Shown here piece after piece: positions 17,894 to 25,565 of a stretch of 47,547 nt of DNA. A model generated the notes under the pieces. The model was not told the DNA's origin and did no database searches. It saw nothing but the letters and a program-made list of their open reading frames with translations. How positions within the stretch are numbered: the first letter of the stretch is position 1; every line of letters starts with the position of its first letter. The position numbers and the translations under genes were made by a program. The DNA comes from a candidate division KSB3 bacterium (lineage in GTDB: Bacteria; Moduliflexota; Moduliflexia; Moduliflexales; Moduliflexaceae), in the NCBI GenBank assembly GCA_002748425.1, contig PDSJ01000035.1, forward strand, positions 1-47,547. Reading direction: 5' to 3'.

Positions 17894-19201
17894 ATGAGTA
17901 GATTATTATATGCGTCAGGCGTGGAAGAAGAAACATTTAACCAGCGTCTGCATGAGATTTGTTTTCAAACAAATTTCAATTACGACAATTTACTTCTGCC
18001 CTACGATATCAAAGCCCTGATCGCGCACGGTGAAATGCTTGGAGAGTGCGGCTTAATCCCTGAAGAGGACAGCAGACTGATTGTAAGAGCTTTAGAAGAC
18101 ATGCAGACAGAGGCAGTCGCTGGAACGCTGGCCATGTCGCCGGAATGGGAGGACTGCCACTCATTGATCGAAGCCGAGTTAATCGAACGCTGCGGCGATG
18201 CAGGCAAACGTCTGTATATGGGCCGCAGTCGGAACGACCAGATCGTCAGCGCCCTCCGTTTATACGCTAAAGATAAAATCAAAGAGCTGAGAACCTTGCT
18301 GAAAACCTTTATGCAGACCTTGCTGGACTTCAGCAAGCGTCATGAAATGGTCCCGATGCCTGGCTACACGCACACGCAGCGCGCCATGCCGTCATCTGTG
18401 GGCATGTGGGCTTCGTCCTTTCTCGAAGTTCTGCTCAATCAGCAGCAGACGATCGAGGCAGCGTACGCGATGAACGATGTCAATGTCCTCGGGTCGGCCG
18501 CCGCCTATGGAACCGGCTTTGCCATCGACCGCGAGGCAGTGACCCGCAAACTCGGGTTCAGCAGAACGCAGGTCAATTCGCTCTCCTGCCAGCTCAGCCG
18601 CGGACAGGTCGAATGCCAGACCCTGCAAGCGTTCTGGGGCGTCATGTTCGTTATCAACCGTCTGGCAAACGATCTCGTGTGGATGAGCAGCGCCGAATTC
18701 GGCTTTTTTACGATCGCCAAAAGCTGTACGACAGGTTCGAGTATTATGCCGAACAAACGCAACCTCGATCCATGTGAAATTATCCGCGGACGCTATCATA
18801 TCTTTACCGGCTTTCTTGCCCAGGCTCAGTCAGTCATTGCCAGCCTTTTCAGTGGGTATAACAGCGACTATCAGGAGAGTAAACCAGTTTTTCTCGAGGG
18901 CCTCGAGCTTGTGGCCACTTCAATTGAGGTGATGACCATTATTATGGAGCATACCAGCGTCAATGCAGACAAGATGCGGGCCGCTTTTTCACCGGAGATT
19001 TTCGCCACCGATGCCGTCAATCGCTCTGTCACAGCAGGAAAGACCTTCCGCGATGCCTATCGCGACATCAAAGCACAGCTCGGCAGTGTCGAGGCCGAAG
19101 ATCCGGCGCAGAACATCCGCAGCAAAACTCACCTTGGCGCGACAGGCAAGCTCGGCCTCGATCTGCTGGAAGCCCGCCTCAAAAGCTGGGAGAACTCATA
19201 A
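17894..19201 (+). CDS. argH: Argininosuccinate lyase-like enzyme (fumarase/aspartase superfamily)
   Basis: A 435-residue cytoplasmic lyase, slightly shorter than the ~460 typical of ArgH. It would release fumarate from argininosuccinate to give arginine. ArgH-type motifs are present: HSLIEAELIER, GRSRNDQIVSALRLY, PMPGYTHTQRAMPSSVGMW and NVLGSAAAYGTGFAIDR. The superfamily signature loop reads TGSSIMPNKRNLDPCE, keeping the catalytic Ser but departing from the usual GSSIMPQKKNPD. The first position of the substrate motif is M-G-R-S-R-N-D-Q rather than T-G-R-S-R-N-D-Q. The protein also starts directly with the helical domain and lacks the usual W-G-G-R-F opening. ArgH is the best call; a diverged lyase with another succinyl-type substrate is possible. 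No other arginine gene is nearby. Its 3' end overlaps the convergent gene by 23 bp. Confidence 0.75.
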   Translation: MSRLLYASGVEEETFNQRLHEICFQTNFNYDNLLLPYDIKALIAHGEMLGECGLIPEEDSRLIVRALEDMQTEAVAGTLAMSPEWEDCHSLIEAELIERCGDAGKRLYMGRSRNDQIVSALRLYAKDKIKELRTLLKTFMQTLLDFSKRHEMVPMPGYTHTQRAMPSSVGMWASSFLEVLLNQQQTIEAAYAMNDVNVLGSAAAYGTGFAIDREAVTRKLGFSRTQVNSLSCQLSRGQVECQTLQAFWGVMFVINRLANDLVWMSSAEFGFFTIAKSCTTGSSIMPNKRNLDPCEIIRGRYHIFTGFLAQAQSVIASLFSGYNSDYQESKPVFLEGLELVATSIEVMTIIMEHTSVNADKMRAAFSPEIFATDAVNRSVTAGKTFRDAYRDIKAQLGSVEAEDPAQNIRSKTHLGATGKLGLDLLEARLKSWENS

Positions 19202-19763
19202 GCATCACCGAACGAAATTCTTTCGCTGCGCATCCTTGATGATATTGGACTAATCGCTGCAGCCGCTTTACGCTCAGCACATCTACAACGCTGACCTGTG
19301 ACAGCAGCCACTGCCCGTCGACTTTTTTGAGAAGGCACTTCACTTCATGAGTTTCGCTGATCTTCGCACCGTCTGCCGATCTGCCTGTCAGCAGACCAGT
19401 CGTAAGCACCGCAGCGCTCTGCTCATCCAAAATGTCAATTTCCAGATCGTAAAATTTCAACTCGATCTTTGCATAGCGGGAACGCCCGAATGTGGCTTGC
19501 TGCGCCGCTTCGTCGGCATCATATCTCCCATTGACATCATACACAGAGGCTGTGACCTGAATGCTGCCGCTAAGCAGTTCCCGCAGTTTTCGGACTTTGC
19601 GTCCCAGCACAAGCTGTCCCTCTTCTCCGTCTTTGGCAGCCCACTGTTCAAGAGCTTTAAACTGCTTCTTAATACGTTTCGTATCAGTTGGAAAAAAATA
19701 CAGCACTGCTCCGACAAGAAGGATCAGAGCAAGCAACAGACTGAGACCTTTGGTCTTTACCAT
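19179..19763 (-). CDS. Membrane-anchored or secreted protein, NTF2-like fold suspected
   Basis: A 194-residue protein with an N-terminal hydrophobic segment (LSLLLALILLVGAVLYFF, about 7-24) that would be a signal anchor or signal peptide without a lipobox Cys. The remaining ~165 residues are an alpha helix followed by alternating strands, ending in ETHEVKCLLKKVDGQWLLSQ and VSVVDVLS. That last pattern is common in NTF2/SnoaL-like or DUF4440-like proteins, but I do not recognise a named family. It overlaps the signal peptidase gene upstream by 7 bp, so the two are probably co-translated. It may be a periplasmic accessory protein; the function is unknown. Confidence 0.65.
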   Translation of the reverse strand: MVKTKGLSLLLALILLVGAVLYFFPTDTKRIKKQFKALEQWAAKDGEEGQLVLGRKVRKLRELLSGSIQVTASVYDVNGRYDADEAAQQATFGRSRYAKIELKFYDLEIDILDEQSAAVLTTGLLTGRSADGAKISETHEVKCLLKKVDGQWLLSQVSVVDVLSVKRLQRLVQYHQGCAAKEFRSVMLMSSPSF

Positions 19764-20257
19764 AACAGTCTTCCTCCAAGACGCTTATGCGATGTCTGCC
19801 CGAAATCATGCTGCTCGATCGGCATACTGCGGTTATCGCCGATGACATAAACATGGCCTGCTGCAACTGTTCGTACTGGCAAATTCCAGCTGCAGGGCAG
19901 CCTCACATAGGGTTCCTCCTGCAGCGCACCGTCGACAAATAAGCGTCCGTTCCGGAATTCCACGGTTTCACCGGACGTTGCGACGATGCGCTTTAGCAGC
20001 ATCACCCGACTGCCAGCCAGCCGCACCAAGACCACATCTCCGCGTTGCGGCTCGGACCACCAGAACGCCGGTCGCCAGAAAAAATGTCGGCTGCCGTCAT
20101 GATAGCTCGGCTCCATGCTCGCCCCCTGCAGGCGCACGGGTACGATAATGTGGCTGAAGAACAAATACGCTCCCAGCGCCACCAGCACAAGTCGTATACA
20201 AAAAACCGGCGTAAGTTTCGGAAAGAAAAAACGATAAACAGGCTCTGAAAAATTCAT
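19757..20257 (-). CDS. lepB: Signal peptidase I
   Basis: A 166-residue membrane serine protease that cleaves Sec and Tat signal peptides at the outer face of the inner membrane. It has one TM (about 17-38), then the catalytic Ser in QGASMEPSYHDG, the box C region PQRGDVVLVR, the catalytic Lys in MLLKRIVATSGETVEF with NGRLFVDG, and box E YVIGDNRSMPIEQHDFG. It is short for a diderm Lep (E. coli has two TM and 324 residues) but close in size to Gram-positive and TraF/S26-type enzymes. In box E the usual N-S-x-D-S-R is replaced by DNRSMPIEQHD, slightly atypical. It ends overlapping the next ORF and lies 77 bp after the AICAR transformylase gene, so all three may be one transcript. Confidence 0.88.
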   Translation of the reverse strand: MNFSEPVYRFFFPKLTPVFCIRLVLVALGAYLFFSHIIVPVRLQGASMEPSYHDGSRHFFWRPAFWWSEPQRGDVVLVRLAGSRVMLLKRIVATSGETVEFRNGRLFVDGALQEEPYVRLPCSWNLPVRTVAAGHVYVIGDNRSMPIEQHDFGQTSHKRLGGRLLW

Positions 20258-20334
20258 CTCAGTCTTCTATAGCAGAACGCTGAAGCCGCGCTTTTGCCAA
20301 GAGCACTCCCGTGAACGATCTGCAGGCATAGCCC

Positions 20335-21588
20335 TTAATGCCTGAAGCTGCGTTGTCCGGTGTACACCATTGTCACGGCGGCTTCGTTGCAGGCCTCGAT
20401 GCTTTCGAAATCCCGCAAGGACCCGCCAGGCTGAATGATCGCGCGAATTCCTTCGCGAATTCCTACGTCCACAGCATCGCGGAAGGGGAAAAATGCGTCC
20501 GAGACCATAGAGCTTCCAGGCAAACCACCTTTTTTCTCCTGCACCTCTTCATCGATTTCAGCCCTGGCTTTTTCGTTGTCAAACAGATTATACGGAGTTC
20601 GATATTTCTCCCAACAGATACGGTCAGCCAGTTTGCGATAGGCTTTATCTCGAGCGATTTCGGCAACCCCCACTCGATCCTGCTCGCCAGTGCCGATCCC
20701 CACTGTCACGCCGTCCTTCACGTAGATGATGGAATTACTGGTCACGCCCGTTTCCACCAGCCAGCCGAACAGCAGATCCTCATACTCCTTCTCCGTCGGC
20801 ATACGATCGATCGTATATTCCCGCCCTTTATACGTCGTCTGAGCCGGTAAGAGGTCATTCTCAGTCATGCTTCTCGGAACAAAAGACCATTGTACGATAA
20901 TGCCGCCATCCATAAGGGATCTAAAATCCAGCACCCTCTGACCGACAAACGTCTGTAATTTCTTCATATTGTCGATTTGCATGACCCGCATATTCTTTTT
21001 GCCTGCAAAAATATCCAGGACCCCGTCGGCATAGCCCGGCGCAACTACGACTTCGACGTAATTCCCGGCAATCAGTTCTGCTGTGCTGATATCCACTTCA
21101 CGGTTCAACGCGACAACCCCGCCAAAGGCTGCGACTCGATCGGCCATCTCAGCCCGATTGTACGCCTCTGCCAGTGTCGCCCCTTTTGCCACAGCGCAGG
21201 GATTATTGTGTTTGACGATCACTGCACAGGGCGTATCAATAAAATAGCGCAAAATATTCATCGCACTATCTGCGTCGCTAATATTGATTTTGCCTGGATG
21301 CTTCCCGGATTGCAGCAGTTCGACGGCTGAAGCCAGATACTGCCCTGGCTGAATACAGCTCACGTCTCCCAGAGTTAAATTACCGTTCAAGAGTTTATAC
21401 AGAGCAGCCTCTTGTCCCGGATTCTCACCGTAGCGCAGCCCTTTTTCGATCCCATCGATCGACCATACGACTTTCTCATACACCAGGGTTTGACGTTTTT
21501 CACCCTCGATAAAGCTCACTTCCATCTTCTCCGGAAAACGATCGTCCATCATGACGTTGTAATCGGATCGAAAATCTTTGCTGCTCAT
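20335..21588 (-). CDS. purH: Stand-alone AICAR transformylase (PurH C-terminal-type, no IMP cyclohydrolase domain)
   Basis: A 417-residue enzyme for the penultimate step of purine synthesis, transfer of a formyl group from 10-formyl-THF to AICAR. The AICAR formyltransferase motifs are intact: LRYGENPGQEAALYKL, AVIVKHNNPCAVAKGATLAE with the catalytic KHNNPC, AAFGGVVALNREVD, VGIGTGEQDRVGVAEIA, SDAFFPFRDAVD and GGSLRDFESIEACNEAAVTM, ending GQRSFRH. The N-terminal MGS-like IMP cyclohydrolase domain (~200 residues) of normal PurH is absent. The promoter and start leave no room for it, so this is a natural single-domain form (sometimes called PurV). A separate cyclohydrolase such as PurO or PurJ would be needed elsewhere in the genome. 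I keep the symbol purH for the family. folC, another folate gene, is divergent. Confidence 0.9.
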   Translation of the reverse strand: MSSKDFRSDYNVMMDDRFPEKMEVSFIEGEKRQTLVYEKVVWSIDGIEKGLRYGENPGQEAALYKLLNGNLTLGDVSCIQPGQYLASAVELLQSGKHPGKINISDADSAMNILRYFIDTPCAVIVKHNNPCAVAKGATLAEAYNRAEMADRVAAFGGVVALNREVDISTAELIAGNYVEVVVAPGYADGVLDIFAGKKNMRVMQIDNMKKLQTFVGQRVLDFRSLMDGGIIVQWSFVPRSMTENDLLPAQTTYKGREYTIDRMPTEKEYEDLLFGWLVETGVTSNSIIYVKDGVTVGIGTGEQDRVGVAEIARDKAYRKLADRICWEKYRTPYNLFDNEKARAEIDEEVQEKKGGLPGSSMVSDAFFPFRDAVDVGIREGIRAIIQPGGSLRDFESIEACNEAAVTMVYTGQRSFRH

Positions 21589-21636
21589 AAATGCTCTCCC
21601 TTAGAAAGATATTTATCAAACGGCTCGTTCAAGGTC

Positions 21637-21665
21637 ATCATACTCTCCTGCCTGCCTCACGTCAA
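21637..21665 (-). promoter_or_regulatory. Sigma-70-type promoter of the AICAR transformylase gene
   Basis: On the minus strand TTGACG (21665-21660), 17 bp spacer, TATGAT (21642-21637). Transcription would start near 21630, about 42 bases before the ATG at 21588. Confidence 0.6.
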
Positions 21666-21758
21666 GCAAGAAGGGATGCCTGAGAATTTTCTTTGGCGCT
21701 TTTTCTTGACAAACAGCCGTCACAGAAGACAGAAGGTGGGCTGCGCAAGGAGCCTTCA

Positions 21759-23111
21759 ATGAAACCGATCCCGAAGATTGCCACGATTAGCGACGCCTTC
21801 AATTATTTCTTCAGCCTTTCCCCGAAATTCGGGACCTGGACGATGTCGCAACACGAACGGCGGCAGCGCCTGCCGAGAATGCGTCTCTTTCTCGAAGAGC
21901 TCGGGAACCCCCATCAAGCTTATAAGAGCTTTCATGTGGCCGGCACCAAAGGCAAAGGATCTACTGCGGCCTTTTTAGCCTCAATCTTAAAGGCTGCCGG
22001 TTATCGGACAGGACGCTACAGCTCGCCGCATGTCAGCGATCCTGCCGAACGGATCGCCGTATTCGATGCCAAGTCATTTGAACTCCCTCCTCCAGAACTG
22101 CTGACCGCTCTGACAGCACGGATCGCTCAACTTCACGACTCAGTTCCGCAGCGTCCACGAGCCTGGGCCTTCCCAGTGTGCATGTTCGAACTGCTCACGC
22201 TCTTTGCCCTGCTGTATTTTCGCGAAGTCGGCTGCCAATATGTGGTTGTGGAAACCGGCATCGGCGGACGCTATGACGCGACCAATATTATCGAACCGTT
22301 GGCTTCTGTGCTCACGCCTGTGGACTACGATCACACAGAGATTCTCGGCACCACGCTGGAGGAAATTGCCAGCCAGAAAAGTGGAATCATTAAGCCCGGA
22401 ATTCCGGTATTTTGCAGCAAACAGGCTCATGAGGTGAAAACAGTCTTTCGGGAAGCTGCTTCATCTCAAAACGCCCCGGCTTATTTTCTTGACGAAGAAG
22501 CAGAGGAATTGTCGTCCTGCTTAAGCGCGGATGGTACGACGTTGACGCTCAAATTTCGGCACACTGCGTCTCGCCACTGTCGCTTAGCTCTTTTAGGCGA
22601 CTTTCAGGCAGACAACGCAGCCCTGGCGTATGTCACGATCAGTAAAACGCTTCCGCAACTTCATGAGAAGACGATCGAACGCGGCCTTCAGGAAACCTTT
22701 TTGCCCGGGCGCATGGAACTCATCCTCACAAGACCGCCAATCGTGCTCGATGGCGCGCATACTCCGCTTTCTGTATACCGGCTGCTGGACTCATTCAAAA
22801 AAATTTTTCCTCAAAAAGGCATTCTCATTTTTGGCTCGGTAGCAGGGAAAAAACCAGCACACATGGCCCGGATTCTTGCTCCGGCATTTCAGAAAATTCT
22901 CATTTCCACGCCAGGCAATTTTAAACAAAGCCATCCTGATGCGCTCTGCAAAATTTTCCAGCAGCATCACGCCGCAGTATACCTGGAGAAGAATCCTTCA
23001 GCGGCGTTGCAACAGGCTCTATTATTCGCAGAGAACACGCTGCCAGTGCTGGTGACCGGCTCCTTCTTTCTGGTCGCTGACATTCGGCAATACCTGCGTT
23101 CACTCTCATGA
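21759..23111 (+). CDS. folC: Folylpolyglutamate synthase / dihydrofolate synthase
   Basis: A 450-residue Mur-ligase-type ATP-dependent enzyme that adds glutamate to dihydropteroate and tetrahydrofolates in the cytoplasm. I chose the ATG at 21759 because AAGGAG sits 6 bases upstream and the family starts just before the helical region; the frame is open to 21693 without a ribosome site. Motifs are FHVAGTKGKGSTAAFLASIL (P-loop), YRTGRYSSPHVSDPAERI (omega loop), YVVVETGIGGRYDATN, LTPVDYDHTEILGTTLEEIA with QKSGIIKPG, PGRMEL and LDGAHTP. All the expected catalytic residues appear present. It faces away from the AICAR transformylase gene, which consumes a folate cofactor. A TTGACA at 21706-21711 could be its -35, but no good -10 is visible. 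Confidence 0.95.
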   Translation: MKPIPKIATISDAFNYFFSLSPKFGTWTMSQHERRQRLPRMRLFLEELGNPHQAYKSFHVAGTKGKGSTAAFLASILKAAGYRTGRYSSPHVSDPAERIAVFDAKSFELPPPELLTALTARIAQLHDSVPQRPRAWAFPVCMFELLTLFALLYFREVGCQYVVVETGIGGRYDATNIIEPLASVLTPVDYDHTEILGTTLEEIASQKSGIIKPGIPVFCSKQAHEVKTVFREAASSQNAPAYFLDEEAEELSSCLSADGTTLTLKFRHTASRHCRLALLGDFQADNAALAYVTISKTLPQLHEKTIERGLQETFLPGRMELILTRPPIVLDGAHTPLSVYRLLDSFKKIFPQKGILIFGSVAGKKPAHMARILAPAFQKILISTPGNFKQSHPDALCKIFQQHHAAVYLEKNPSAALQQALLFAENTLPVLVTGSFFLVADIRQYLRSLS

Positions 23112-23308
23112 GCCCGCACTCTTGTGGTCAAACTCCTTGAATGGAATCTCTTCAAGATGTCAAAGATAAGATTCCCTGGCTGCGGAAAAAATTGCTCAAC
23201 GTGGCATGGGCCCATATACAGGAATGTTATGACGTCTGAGCGCAGTCTTCAATTCCCTCAAAACTACGCATGGACCAGACCGTATTGCATTTTTTACTGC
23301 AAAAAATC

Positions 23309-23338
23309 TTGACAGGATTCTGCGCACTATAGTTAAGT
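23309..23338 (+). promoter_or_regulatory. Putative promoter of tRNA-Glu
   Basis: TTGACA at 23309-23314 followed after 18 bp by TTAAGT at 23333-23338, about 22 bases before the tRNA. The -35 is a perfect match; the -10 is poor and an alternative TATAGT at 23328 has too short a spacer. Confidence 0.4.
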
Positions 23339-23359
23339 ACCTGTATTCTCTCTGAATAT

Positions 23360-23432
23360 GGTCCCATCGTCTAGCGGCCTAGGATATCGGCCTCTCACGC
23401 CGAGGACACGGGTTCGAGTCCCGTTGGGACCA
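23360..23432 (+). tRNA. tRNA-Glu, anticodon CTC
   Basis: A 73-nt cloverleaf. The acceptor stem is GGTCCCA/TGGGACC with A as discriminator, the D-arm contains CTAGCGGCCTAGG, the anticodon stem TCGGC/GCCGA encloses loop CTCTCAC (anticodon CTC, reads GAG), and the T arm is ACGGG-TTCGAGT-CCCGT. CCA is not encoded. It is a single tRNA gene. Confidence 0.97.
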
Positions 23433-23497
23433 TACTTCCCCACGTCATGGTCTGAGTCTTCTCTCAGCAGGACAAAATTTCTTGCGCTTTTTCTCAA

Positions 23498-23517
23498 CGC
23501 CAGAAAGCCCTCTGGCG
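23498..23517. terminator. Stable hairpin between tRNA-Glu and the convergent gene
   Basis: Perfect 7-bp stem CGCCAGA/TCTGGCG with a 6-base loop. It lies between tRNA-Glu and the stop of the secreted-protein gene at 23534. No T-run follows on either strand, so a terminator role is uncertain. Confidence 0.35.
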
Positions 23518-23533
23518 CCTCCTGATCGTGACT

Positions 23534-24049
23534 CTACCACAGCTCGGGAACGAGAACCCAGGTTTCGATCATGTCGCATGACCAACTGCGTTCACCACAG
23601 GTCCAGGTGATTTCATACGGGTTGATGCGGATCTCTCCGTCGTCCCCTGCTGTAAAGCTGCTCACCGCAGTGCTCACCACCTCTTTCCGGCAGCCACGGT
23701 TCTCCAGCCGTATGGTGACGGTCAAACTTTCCGGATTCCGGCACGATGCCTGCACATGCCAACGTGCGCCCTGACCGCCGGAAAAGCTGAAGCCTTCTTC
23801 TTTGGCTTCGAGAATCGCGTAACCACTGTCACGACTGACGTTGGCTCCATTACTGAATTTACACCGTGAGCCTGCTGCAATGCGCTTAGAATGGATAAAT
23901 TTATAGCTCCCCTCATAGGAGCAGATTCCAGACTCAGTCCGACTTTTGCCAAGGCTGTTGCTACCGATAATAAATACACAGCAAAACATCGCGAGCACAA
24001 TCGTACAACGCCAGAGAACATACGTTTTATCTCGTTCCACCACACACAT
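23534..24049 (-). CDS. Secreted cysteine-rich protein of unknown function
   Basis: A 171-residue protein with a short basic N-terminus and a hydrophobic segment (VLWRCTIVLAMFCCVFIIGS, about 11-30), probably a signal peptide. The mature part is beta-rich and has cysteines in SGICSYEG, GSRCKFSNG, QASCRNPES, NRGCRKEV, WTCGERSWSCDM, spaced in a way that suggests disulfides in the periplasm or outside the cell. I do not recognise the family. The ATG at 24049 has AAGGAG some 13 bases upstream. It is a lone gene between tRNA-Glu (convergent) and a 400-bp gap. CDS status is supported by the signal peptide and sensible composition, but not by homology that I can name. Confidence 0.6.
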   Translation of the reverse strand: MCVVERDKTYVLWRCTIVLAMFCCVFIIGSNSLGKSRTESGICSYEGSYKFIHSKRIAAGSRCKFSNGANVSRDSGYAILEAKEEGFSFSGGQGARWHVQASCRNPESLTVTIRLENRGCRKEVVSTAVSSFTAGDDGEIRINPYEITWTCGERSWSCDMIETWVLVPELW

Positions 24050-24446
24050 CGTTCAACCCTTTCTCCTTACTACTGATGTGATAGCTCCTTACCCCAGCCG
24101 CGTTGACGATTCAGGACAAGTTTCTTTTTCCAAATCGTCTCGGAGAGTATATACTGAAAAGCAACGTTTGTCAATCATTTTCAGAGAAAATTAGCTGACC
24201 TTTTAGCGCTTTTTCTCAGGACGCTGTTACGAGGACACGCTGTCAATTATGACAGGAAGAGCAACGTATTCAGGGCTACTACCGCAGCATTCACTGCCAC
24301 TGCTTGCGGGCAGGCAGGCATCATAAGCGAATGAGGATGCAATGATCAGCAAAGTACTGGAAAGCAGCGGACATCATCTGAGAACGCGCTTATTACTCCA
24401 GCGACTTCCGGACATGAGGCAGAGGACACGGCAGCGGCGCCATATG
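24050..24446. other. Intergenic stretch, nothing recognised
   Basis: Nearly 400 bases between the secreted-protein start and the acyltransferase stop. Short ORFs on the plus strand here lack ribosome sites and look random. A TTGTCAA at 24168 could be part of a promoter for the secreted protein, but no -10 partner is convincing. Confidence 0.5.
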
Positions 24447-25262
24447 CTAGTTTTTCCCCAGCTGATATACGATGTCCTTCAGGCGTTCCGCCTGCGCAGC
24501 AGCATCGAAATGCTCGTCCCGCAGCAGAGAGGCGGGAATCAGATCGCCGATCGTCACTGGTATCTGTTGAGAGCGCTTTGCGAACATTTCATGGCTCAGC
24601 AGTAAGGTGGAAAGGTGGCGGTTCACTTTGGCGCTCAGATAATAGAGCAGAGAGTTTCGGGCCTGAAGATGCACAGGCAGGATCGGCACATCATATTTGC
24701 CTGCCAACGTGATCGGGCCTGCCATCCAGCTTGACTCCCGCAAGCCCTGCCAGGAGAGCTTTGTGACTTCTCCGGCAGGGAAAAAAATCACTGCCTGCTC
24801 TTGCTGCAGGCTTTTCCGTATCGCCAGAATATTCTTCTTTTGTAATTTCAGCGCATATTGATCGTAAAGCAAAAACAGATCTCTGAGTTGTTCAAGCTCA
24901 GCAAGCAAGTCTGTCAGCACGATCTTCACATCCTGTCTCACCTGGCCGATTAACTTGAGCAATACCAGACCATCCAGCGGCCCGGTGGCATGATTGGCGA
25001 CACAAATCAAAGGTCCTTCAGGAGGAATCTTATGCAGATCCTCCTCATCAAGCTGATAAGACACGTCTAAATAGCTAAAGACCGACTCAACAAATTCCAA
25101 ATTCCGCCTGTCACCGTATTGTTCAAAAAAATCCTGTAATTCTTTAAAATGTACCACATGCTCCAGGATTTTCAGGATCGCCGCAGATACAACTCTGGGC
25201 TGTTTCTCAAAAAATCCCGGCCGTTTGGCCTCAATAATCGATTTCAGATCGGTCTTCAACAT
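24447..25262 (-). CDS. PlsC-like lysophospholipid acyltransferase
   Basis: A 271-residue acyltransferase, expected to be peripheral on the inner membrane and to acylate a lysophospholipid, lysophosphatidate or lyso-ornithine lipid. Motif I reads VANHATGPLDGLVLLKLI, i.e. H-x5-D, the variant with one extra residue found in the branch with NHPFGGLDG rather than the H-x4-D of classical PlsC. Motif III is VIFFPAGEVTKLS and motif IV VPILPVHLQARNS. An N-terminal helical region of ~75 residues precedes the catalytic domain, as in the same branch. The ATG at 25262 has a strong GGGAGGAATGTT in front. A 56-residue Cys-rich ORF ends 15 bp upstream in the same direction, so they are probably co-transcribed. 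The exact lipid substrate is not clear. Confidence 0.82.
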   Translation of the reverse strand: MLKTDLKSIIEAKRPGFFEKQPRVVSAAILKILEHVVHFKELQDFFEQYGDRRNLEFVESVFSYLDVSYQLDEEDLHKIPPEGPLICVANHATGPLDGLVLLKLIGQVRQDVKIVLTDLLAELEQLRDLFLLYDQYALKLQKKNILAIRKSLQQEQAVIFFPAGEVTKLSWQGLRESSWMAGPITLAGKYDVPILPVHLQARNSLLYYLSAKVNRHLSTLLLSHEMFAKRSQQIPVTIGDLIPASLLRDEHFDAAAQAERLKDIVYQLGKN

Positions 25263-25277
25263 AACATTCCTCCCCCA

Positions 25278-25448
25278 TCAAAATCTGTATACAATATCTT
25301 CTAGCGTCTTTACTGCTTTCTGACAAGATTTTTTTATCATTGAGACAAAAAACAGACCGCCAACGATCTGCAGGATCGTCAGCCGTATACAATAATCACA
25401 CCCTTTTTCAAAGTCGTATCCGTAACTCCAGCAACAATATTTTTCCAT
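25278..25448 (-). CDS. 56-residue Cys-rich small protein with one TM-like segment
   Basis: I choose the ATG at 25448 because AGAGGA sits 4 bases upstream; the longer reading from 25496 has no such site. The N-terminal third has four cysteines in CC...C..C order (MEKYCCWSYGYDFEKGCDYC), like a small metal-binding or redox knuckle. Next comes a hydrophobic segment IRLTILQIVGGLFFVSMI and a basic tail. It ends 15 bp before the acyltransferase ribosome site, so the two form an operon. I do not recognise the family. It may be membrane-attached; the Cys motif could bind zinc. Confidence 0.55.
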   Translation of the reverse strand: MEKYCCWSYGYDFEKGCDYCIRLTILQIVGGLFFVSMIKKSCQKAVKTLEDIVYRF

Positions 25449-25476
25449 AATTCCTCTATAATTCGATGCGAAATGC

Positions 25477-25506
25477 TTGACTTTTACAACAATCATTGCT
25501 TATATT
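25477..25506 (+). promoter_or_regulatory. Sigma-70-type promoter of the caspase-like gene
   Basis: TTGACT at 25477-25482, 18-bp spacer, TATATT at 25501-25506. The leader to the ATG at 25566 is about 53 bases and contains a GAGGGA ribosome site. Confidence 0.6.
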
Positions 25507-25565
25507 GTAAGGTATAAGCGTATAAACCCCCCAAGGTCTTCTGGCAATGCAAGAGGGACGTTTTT

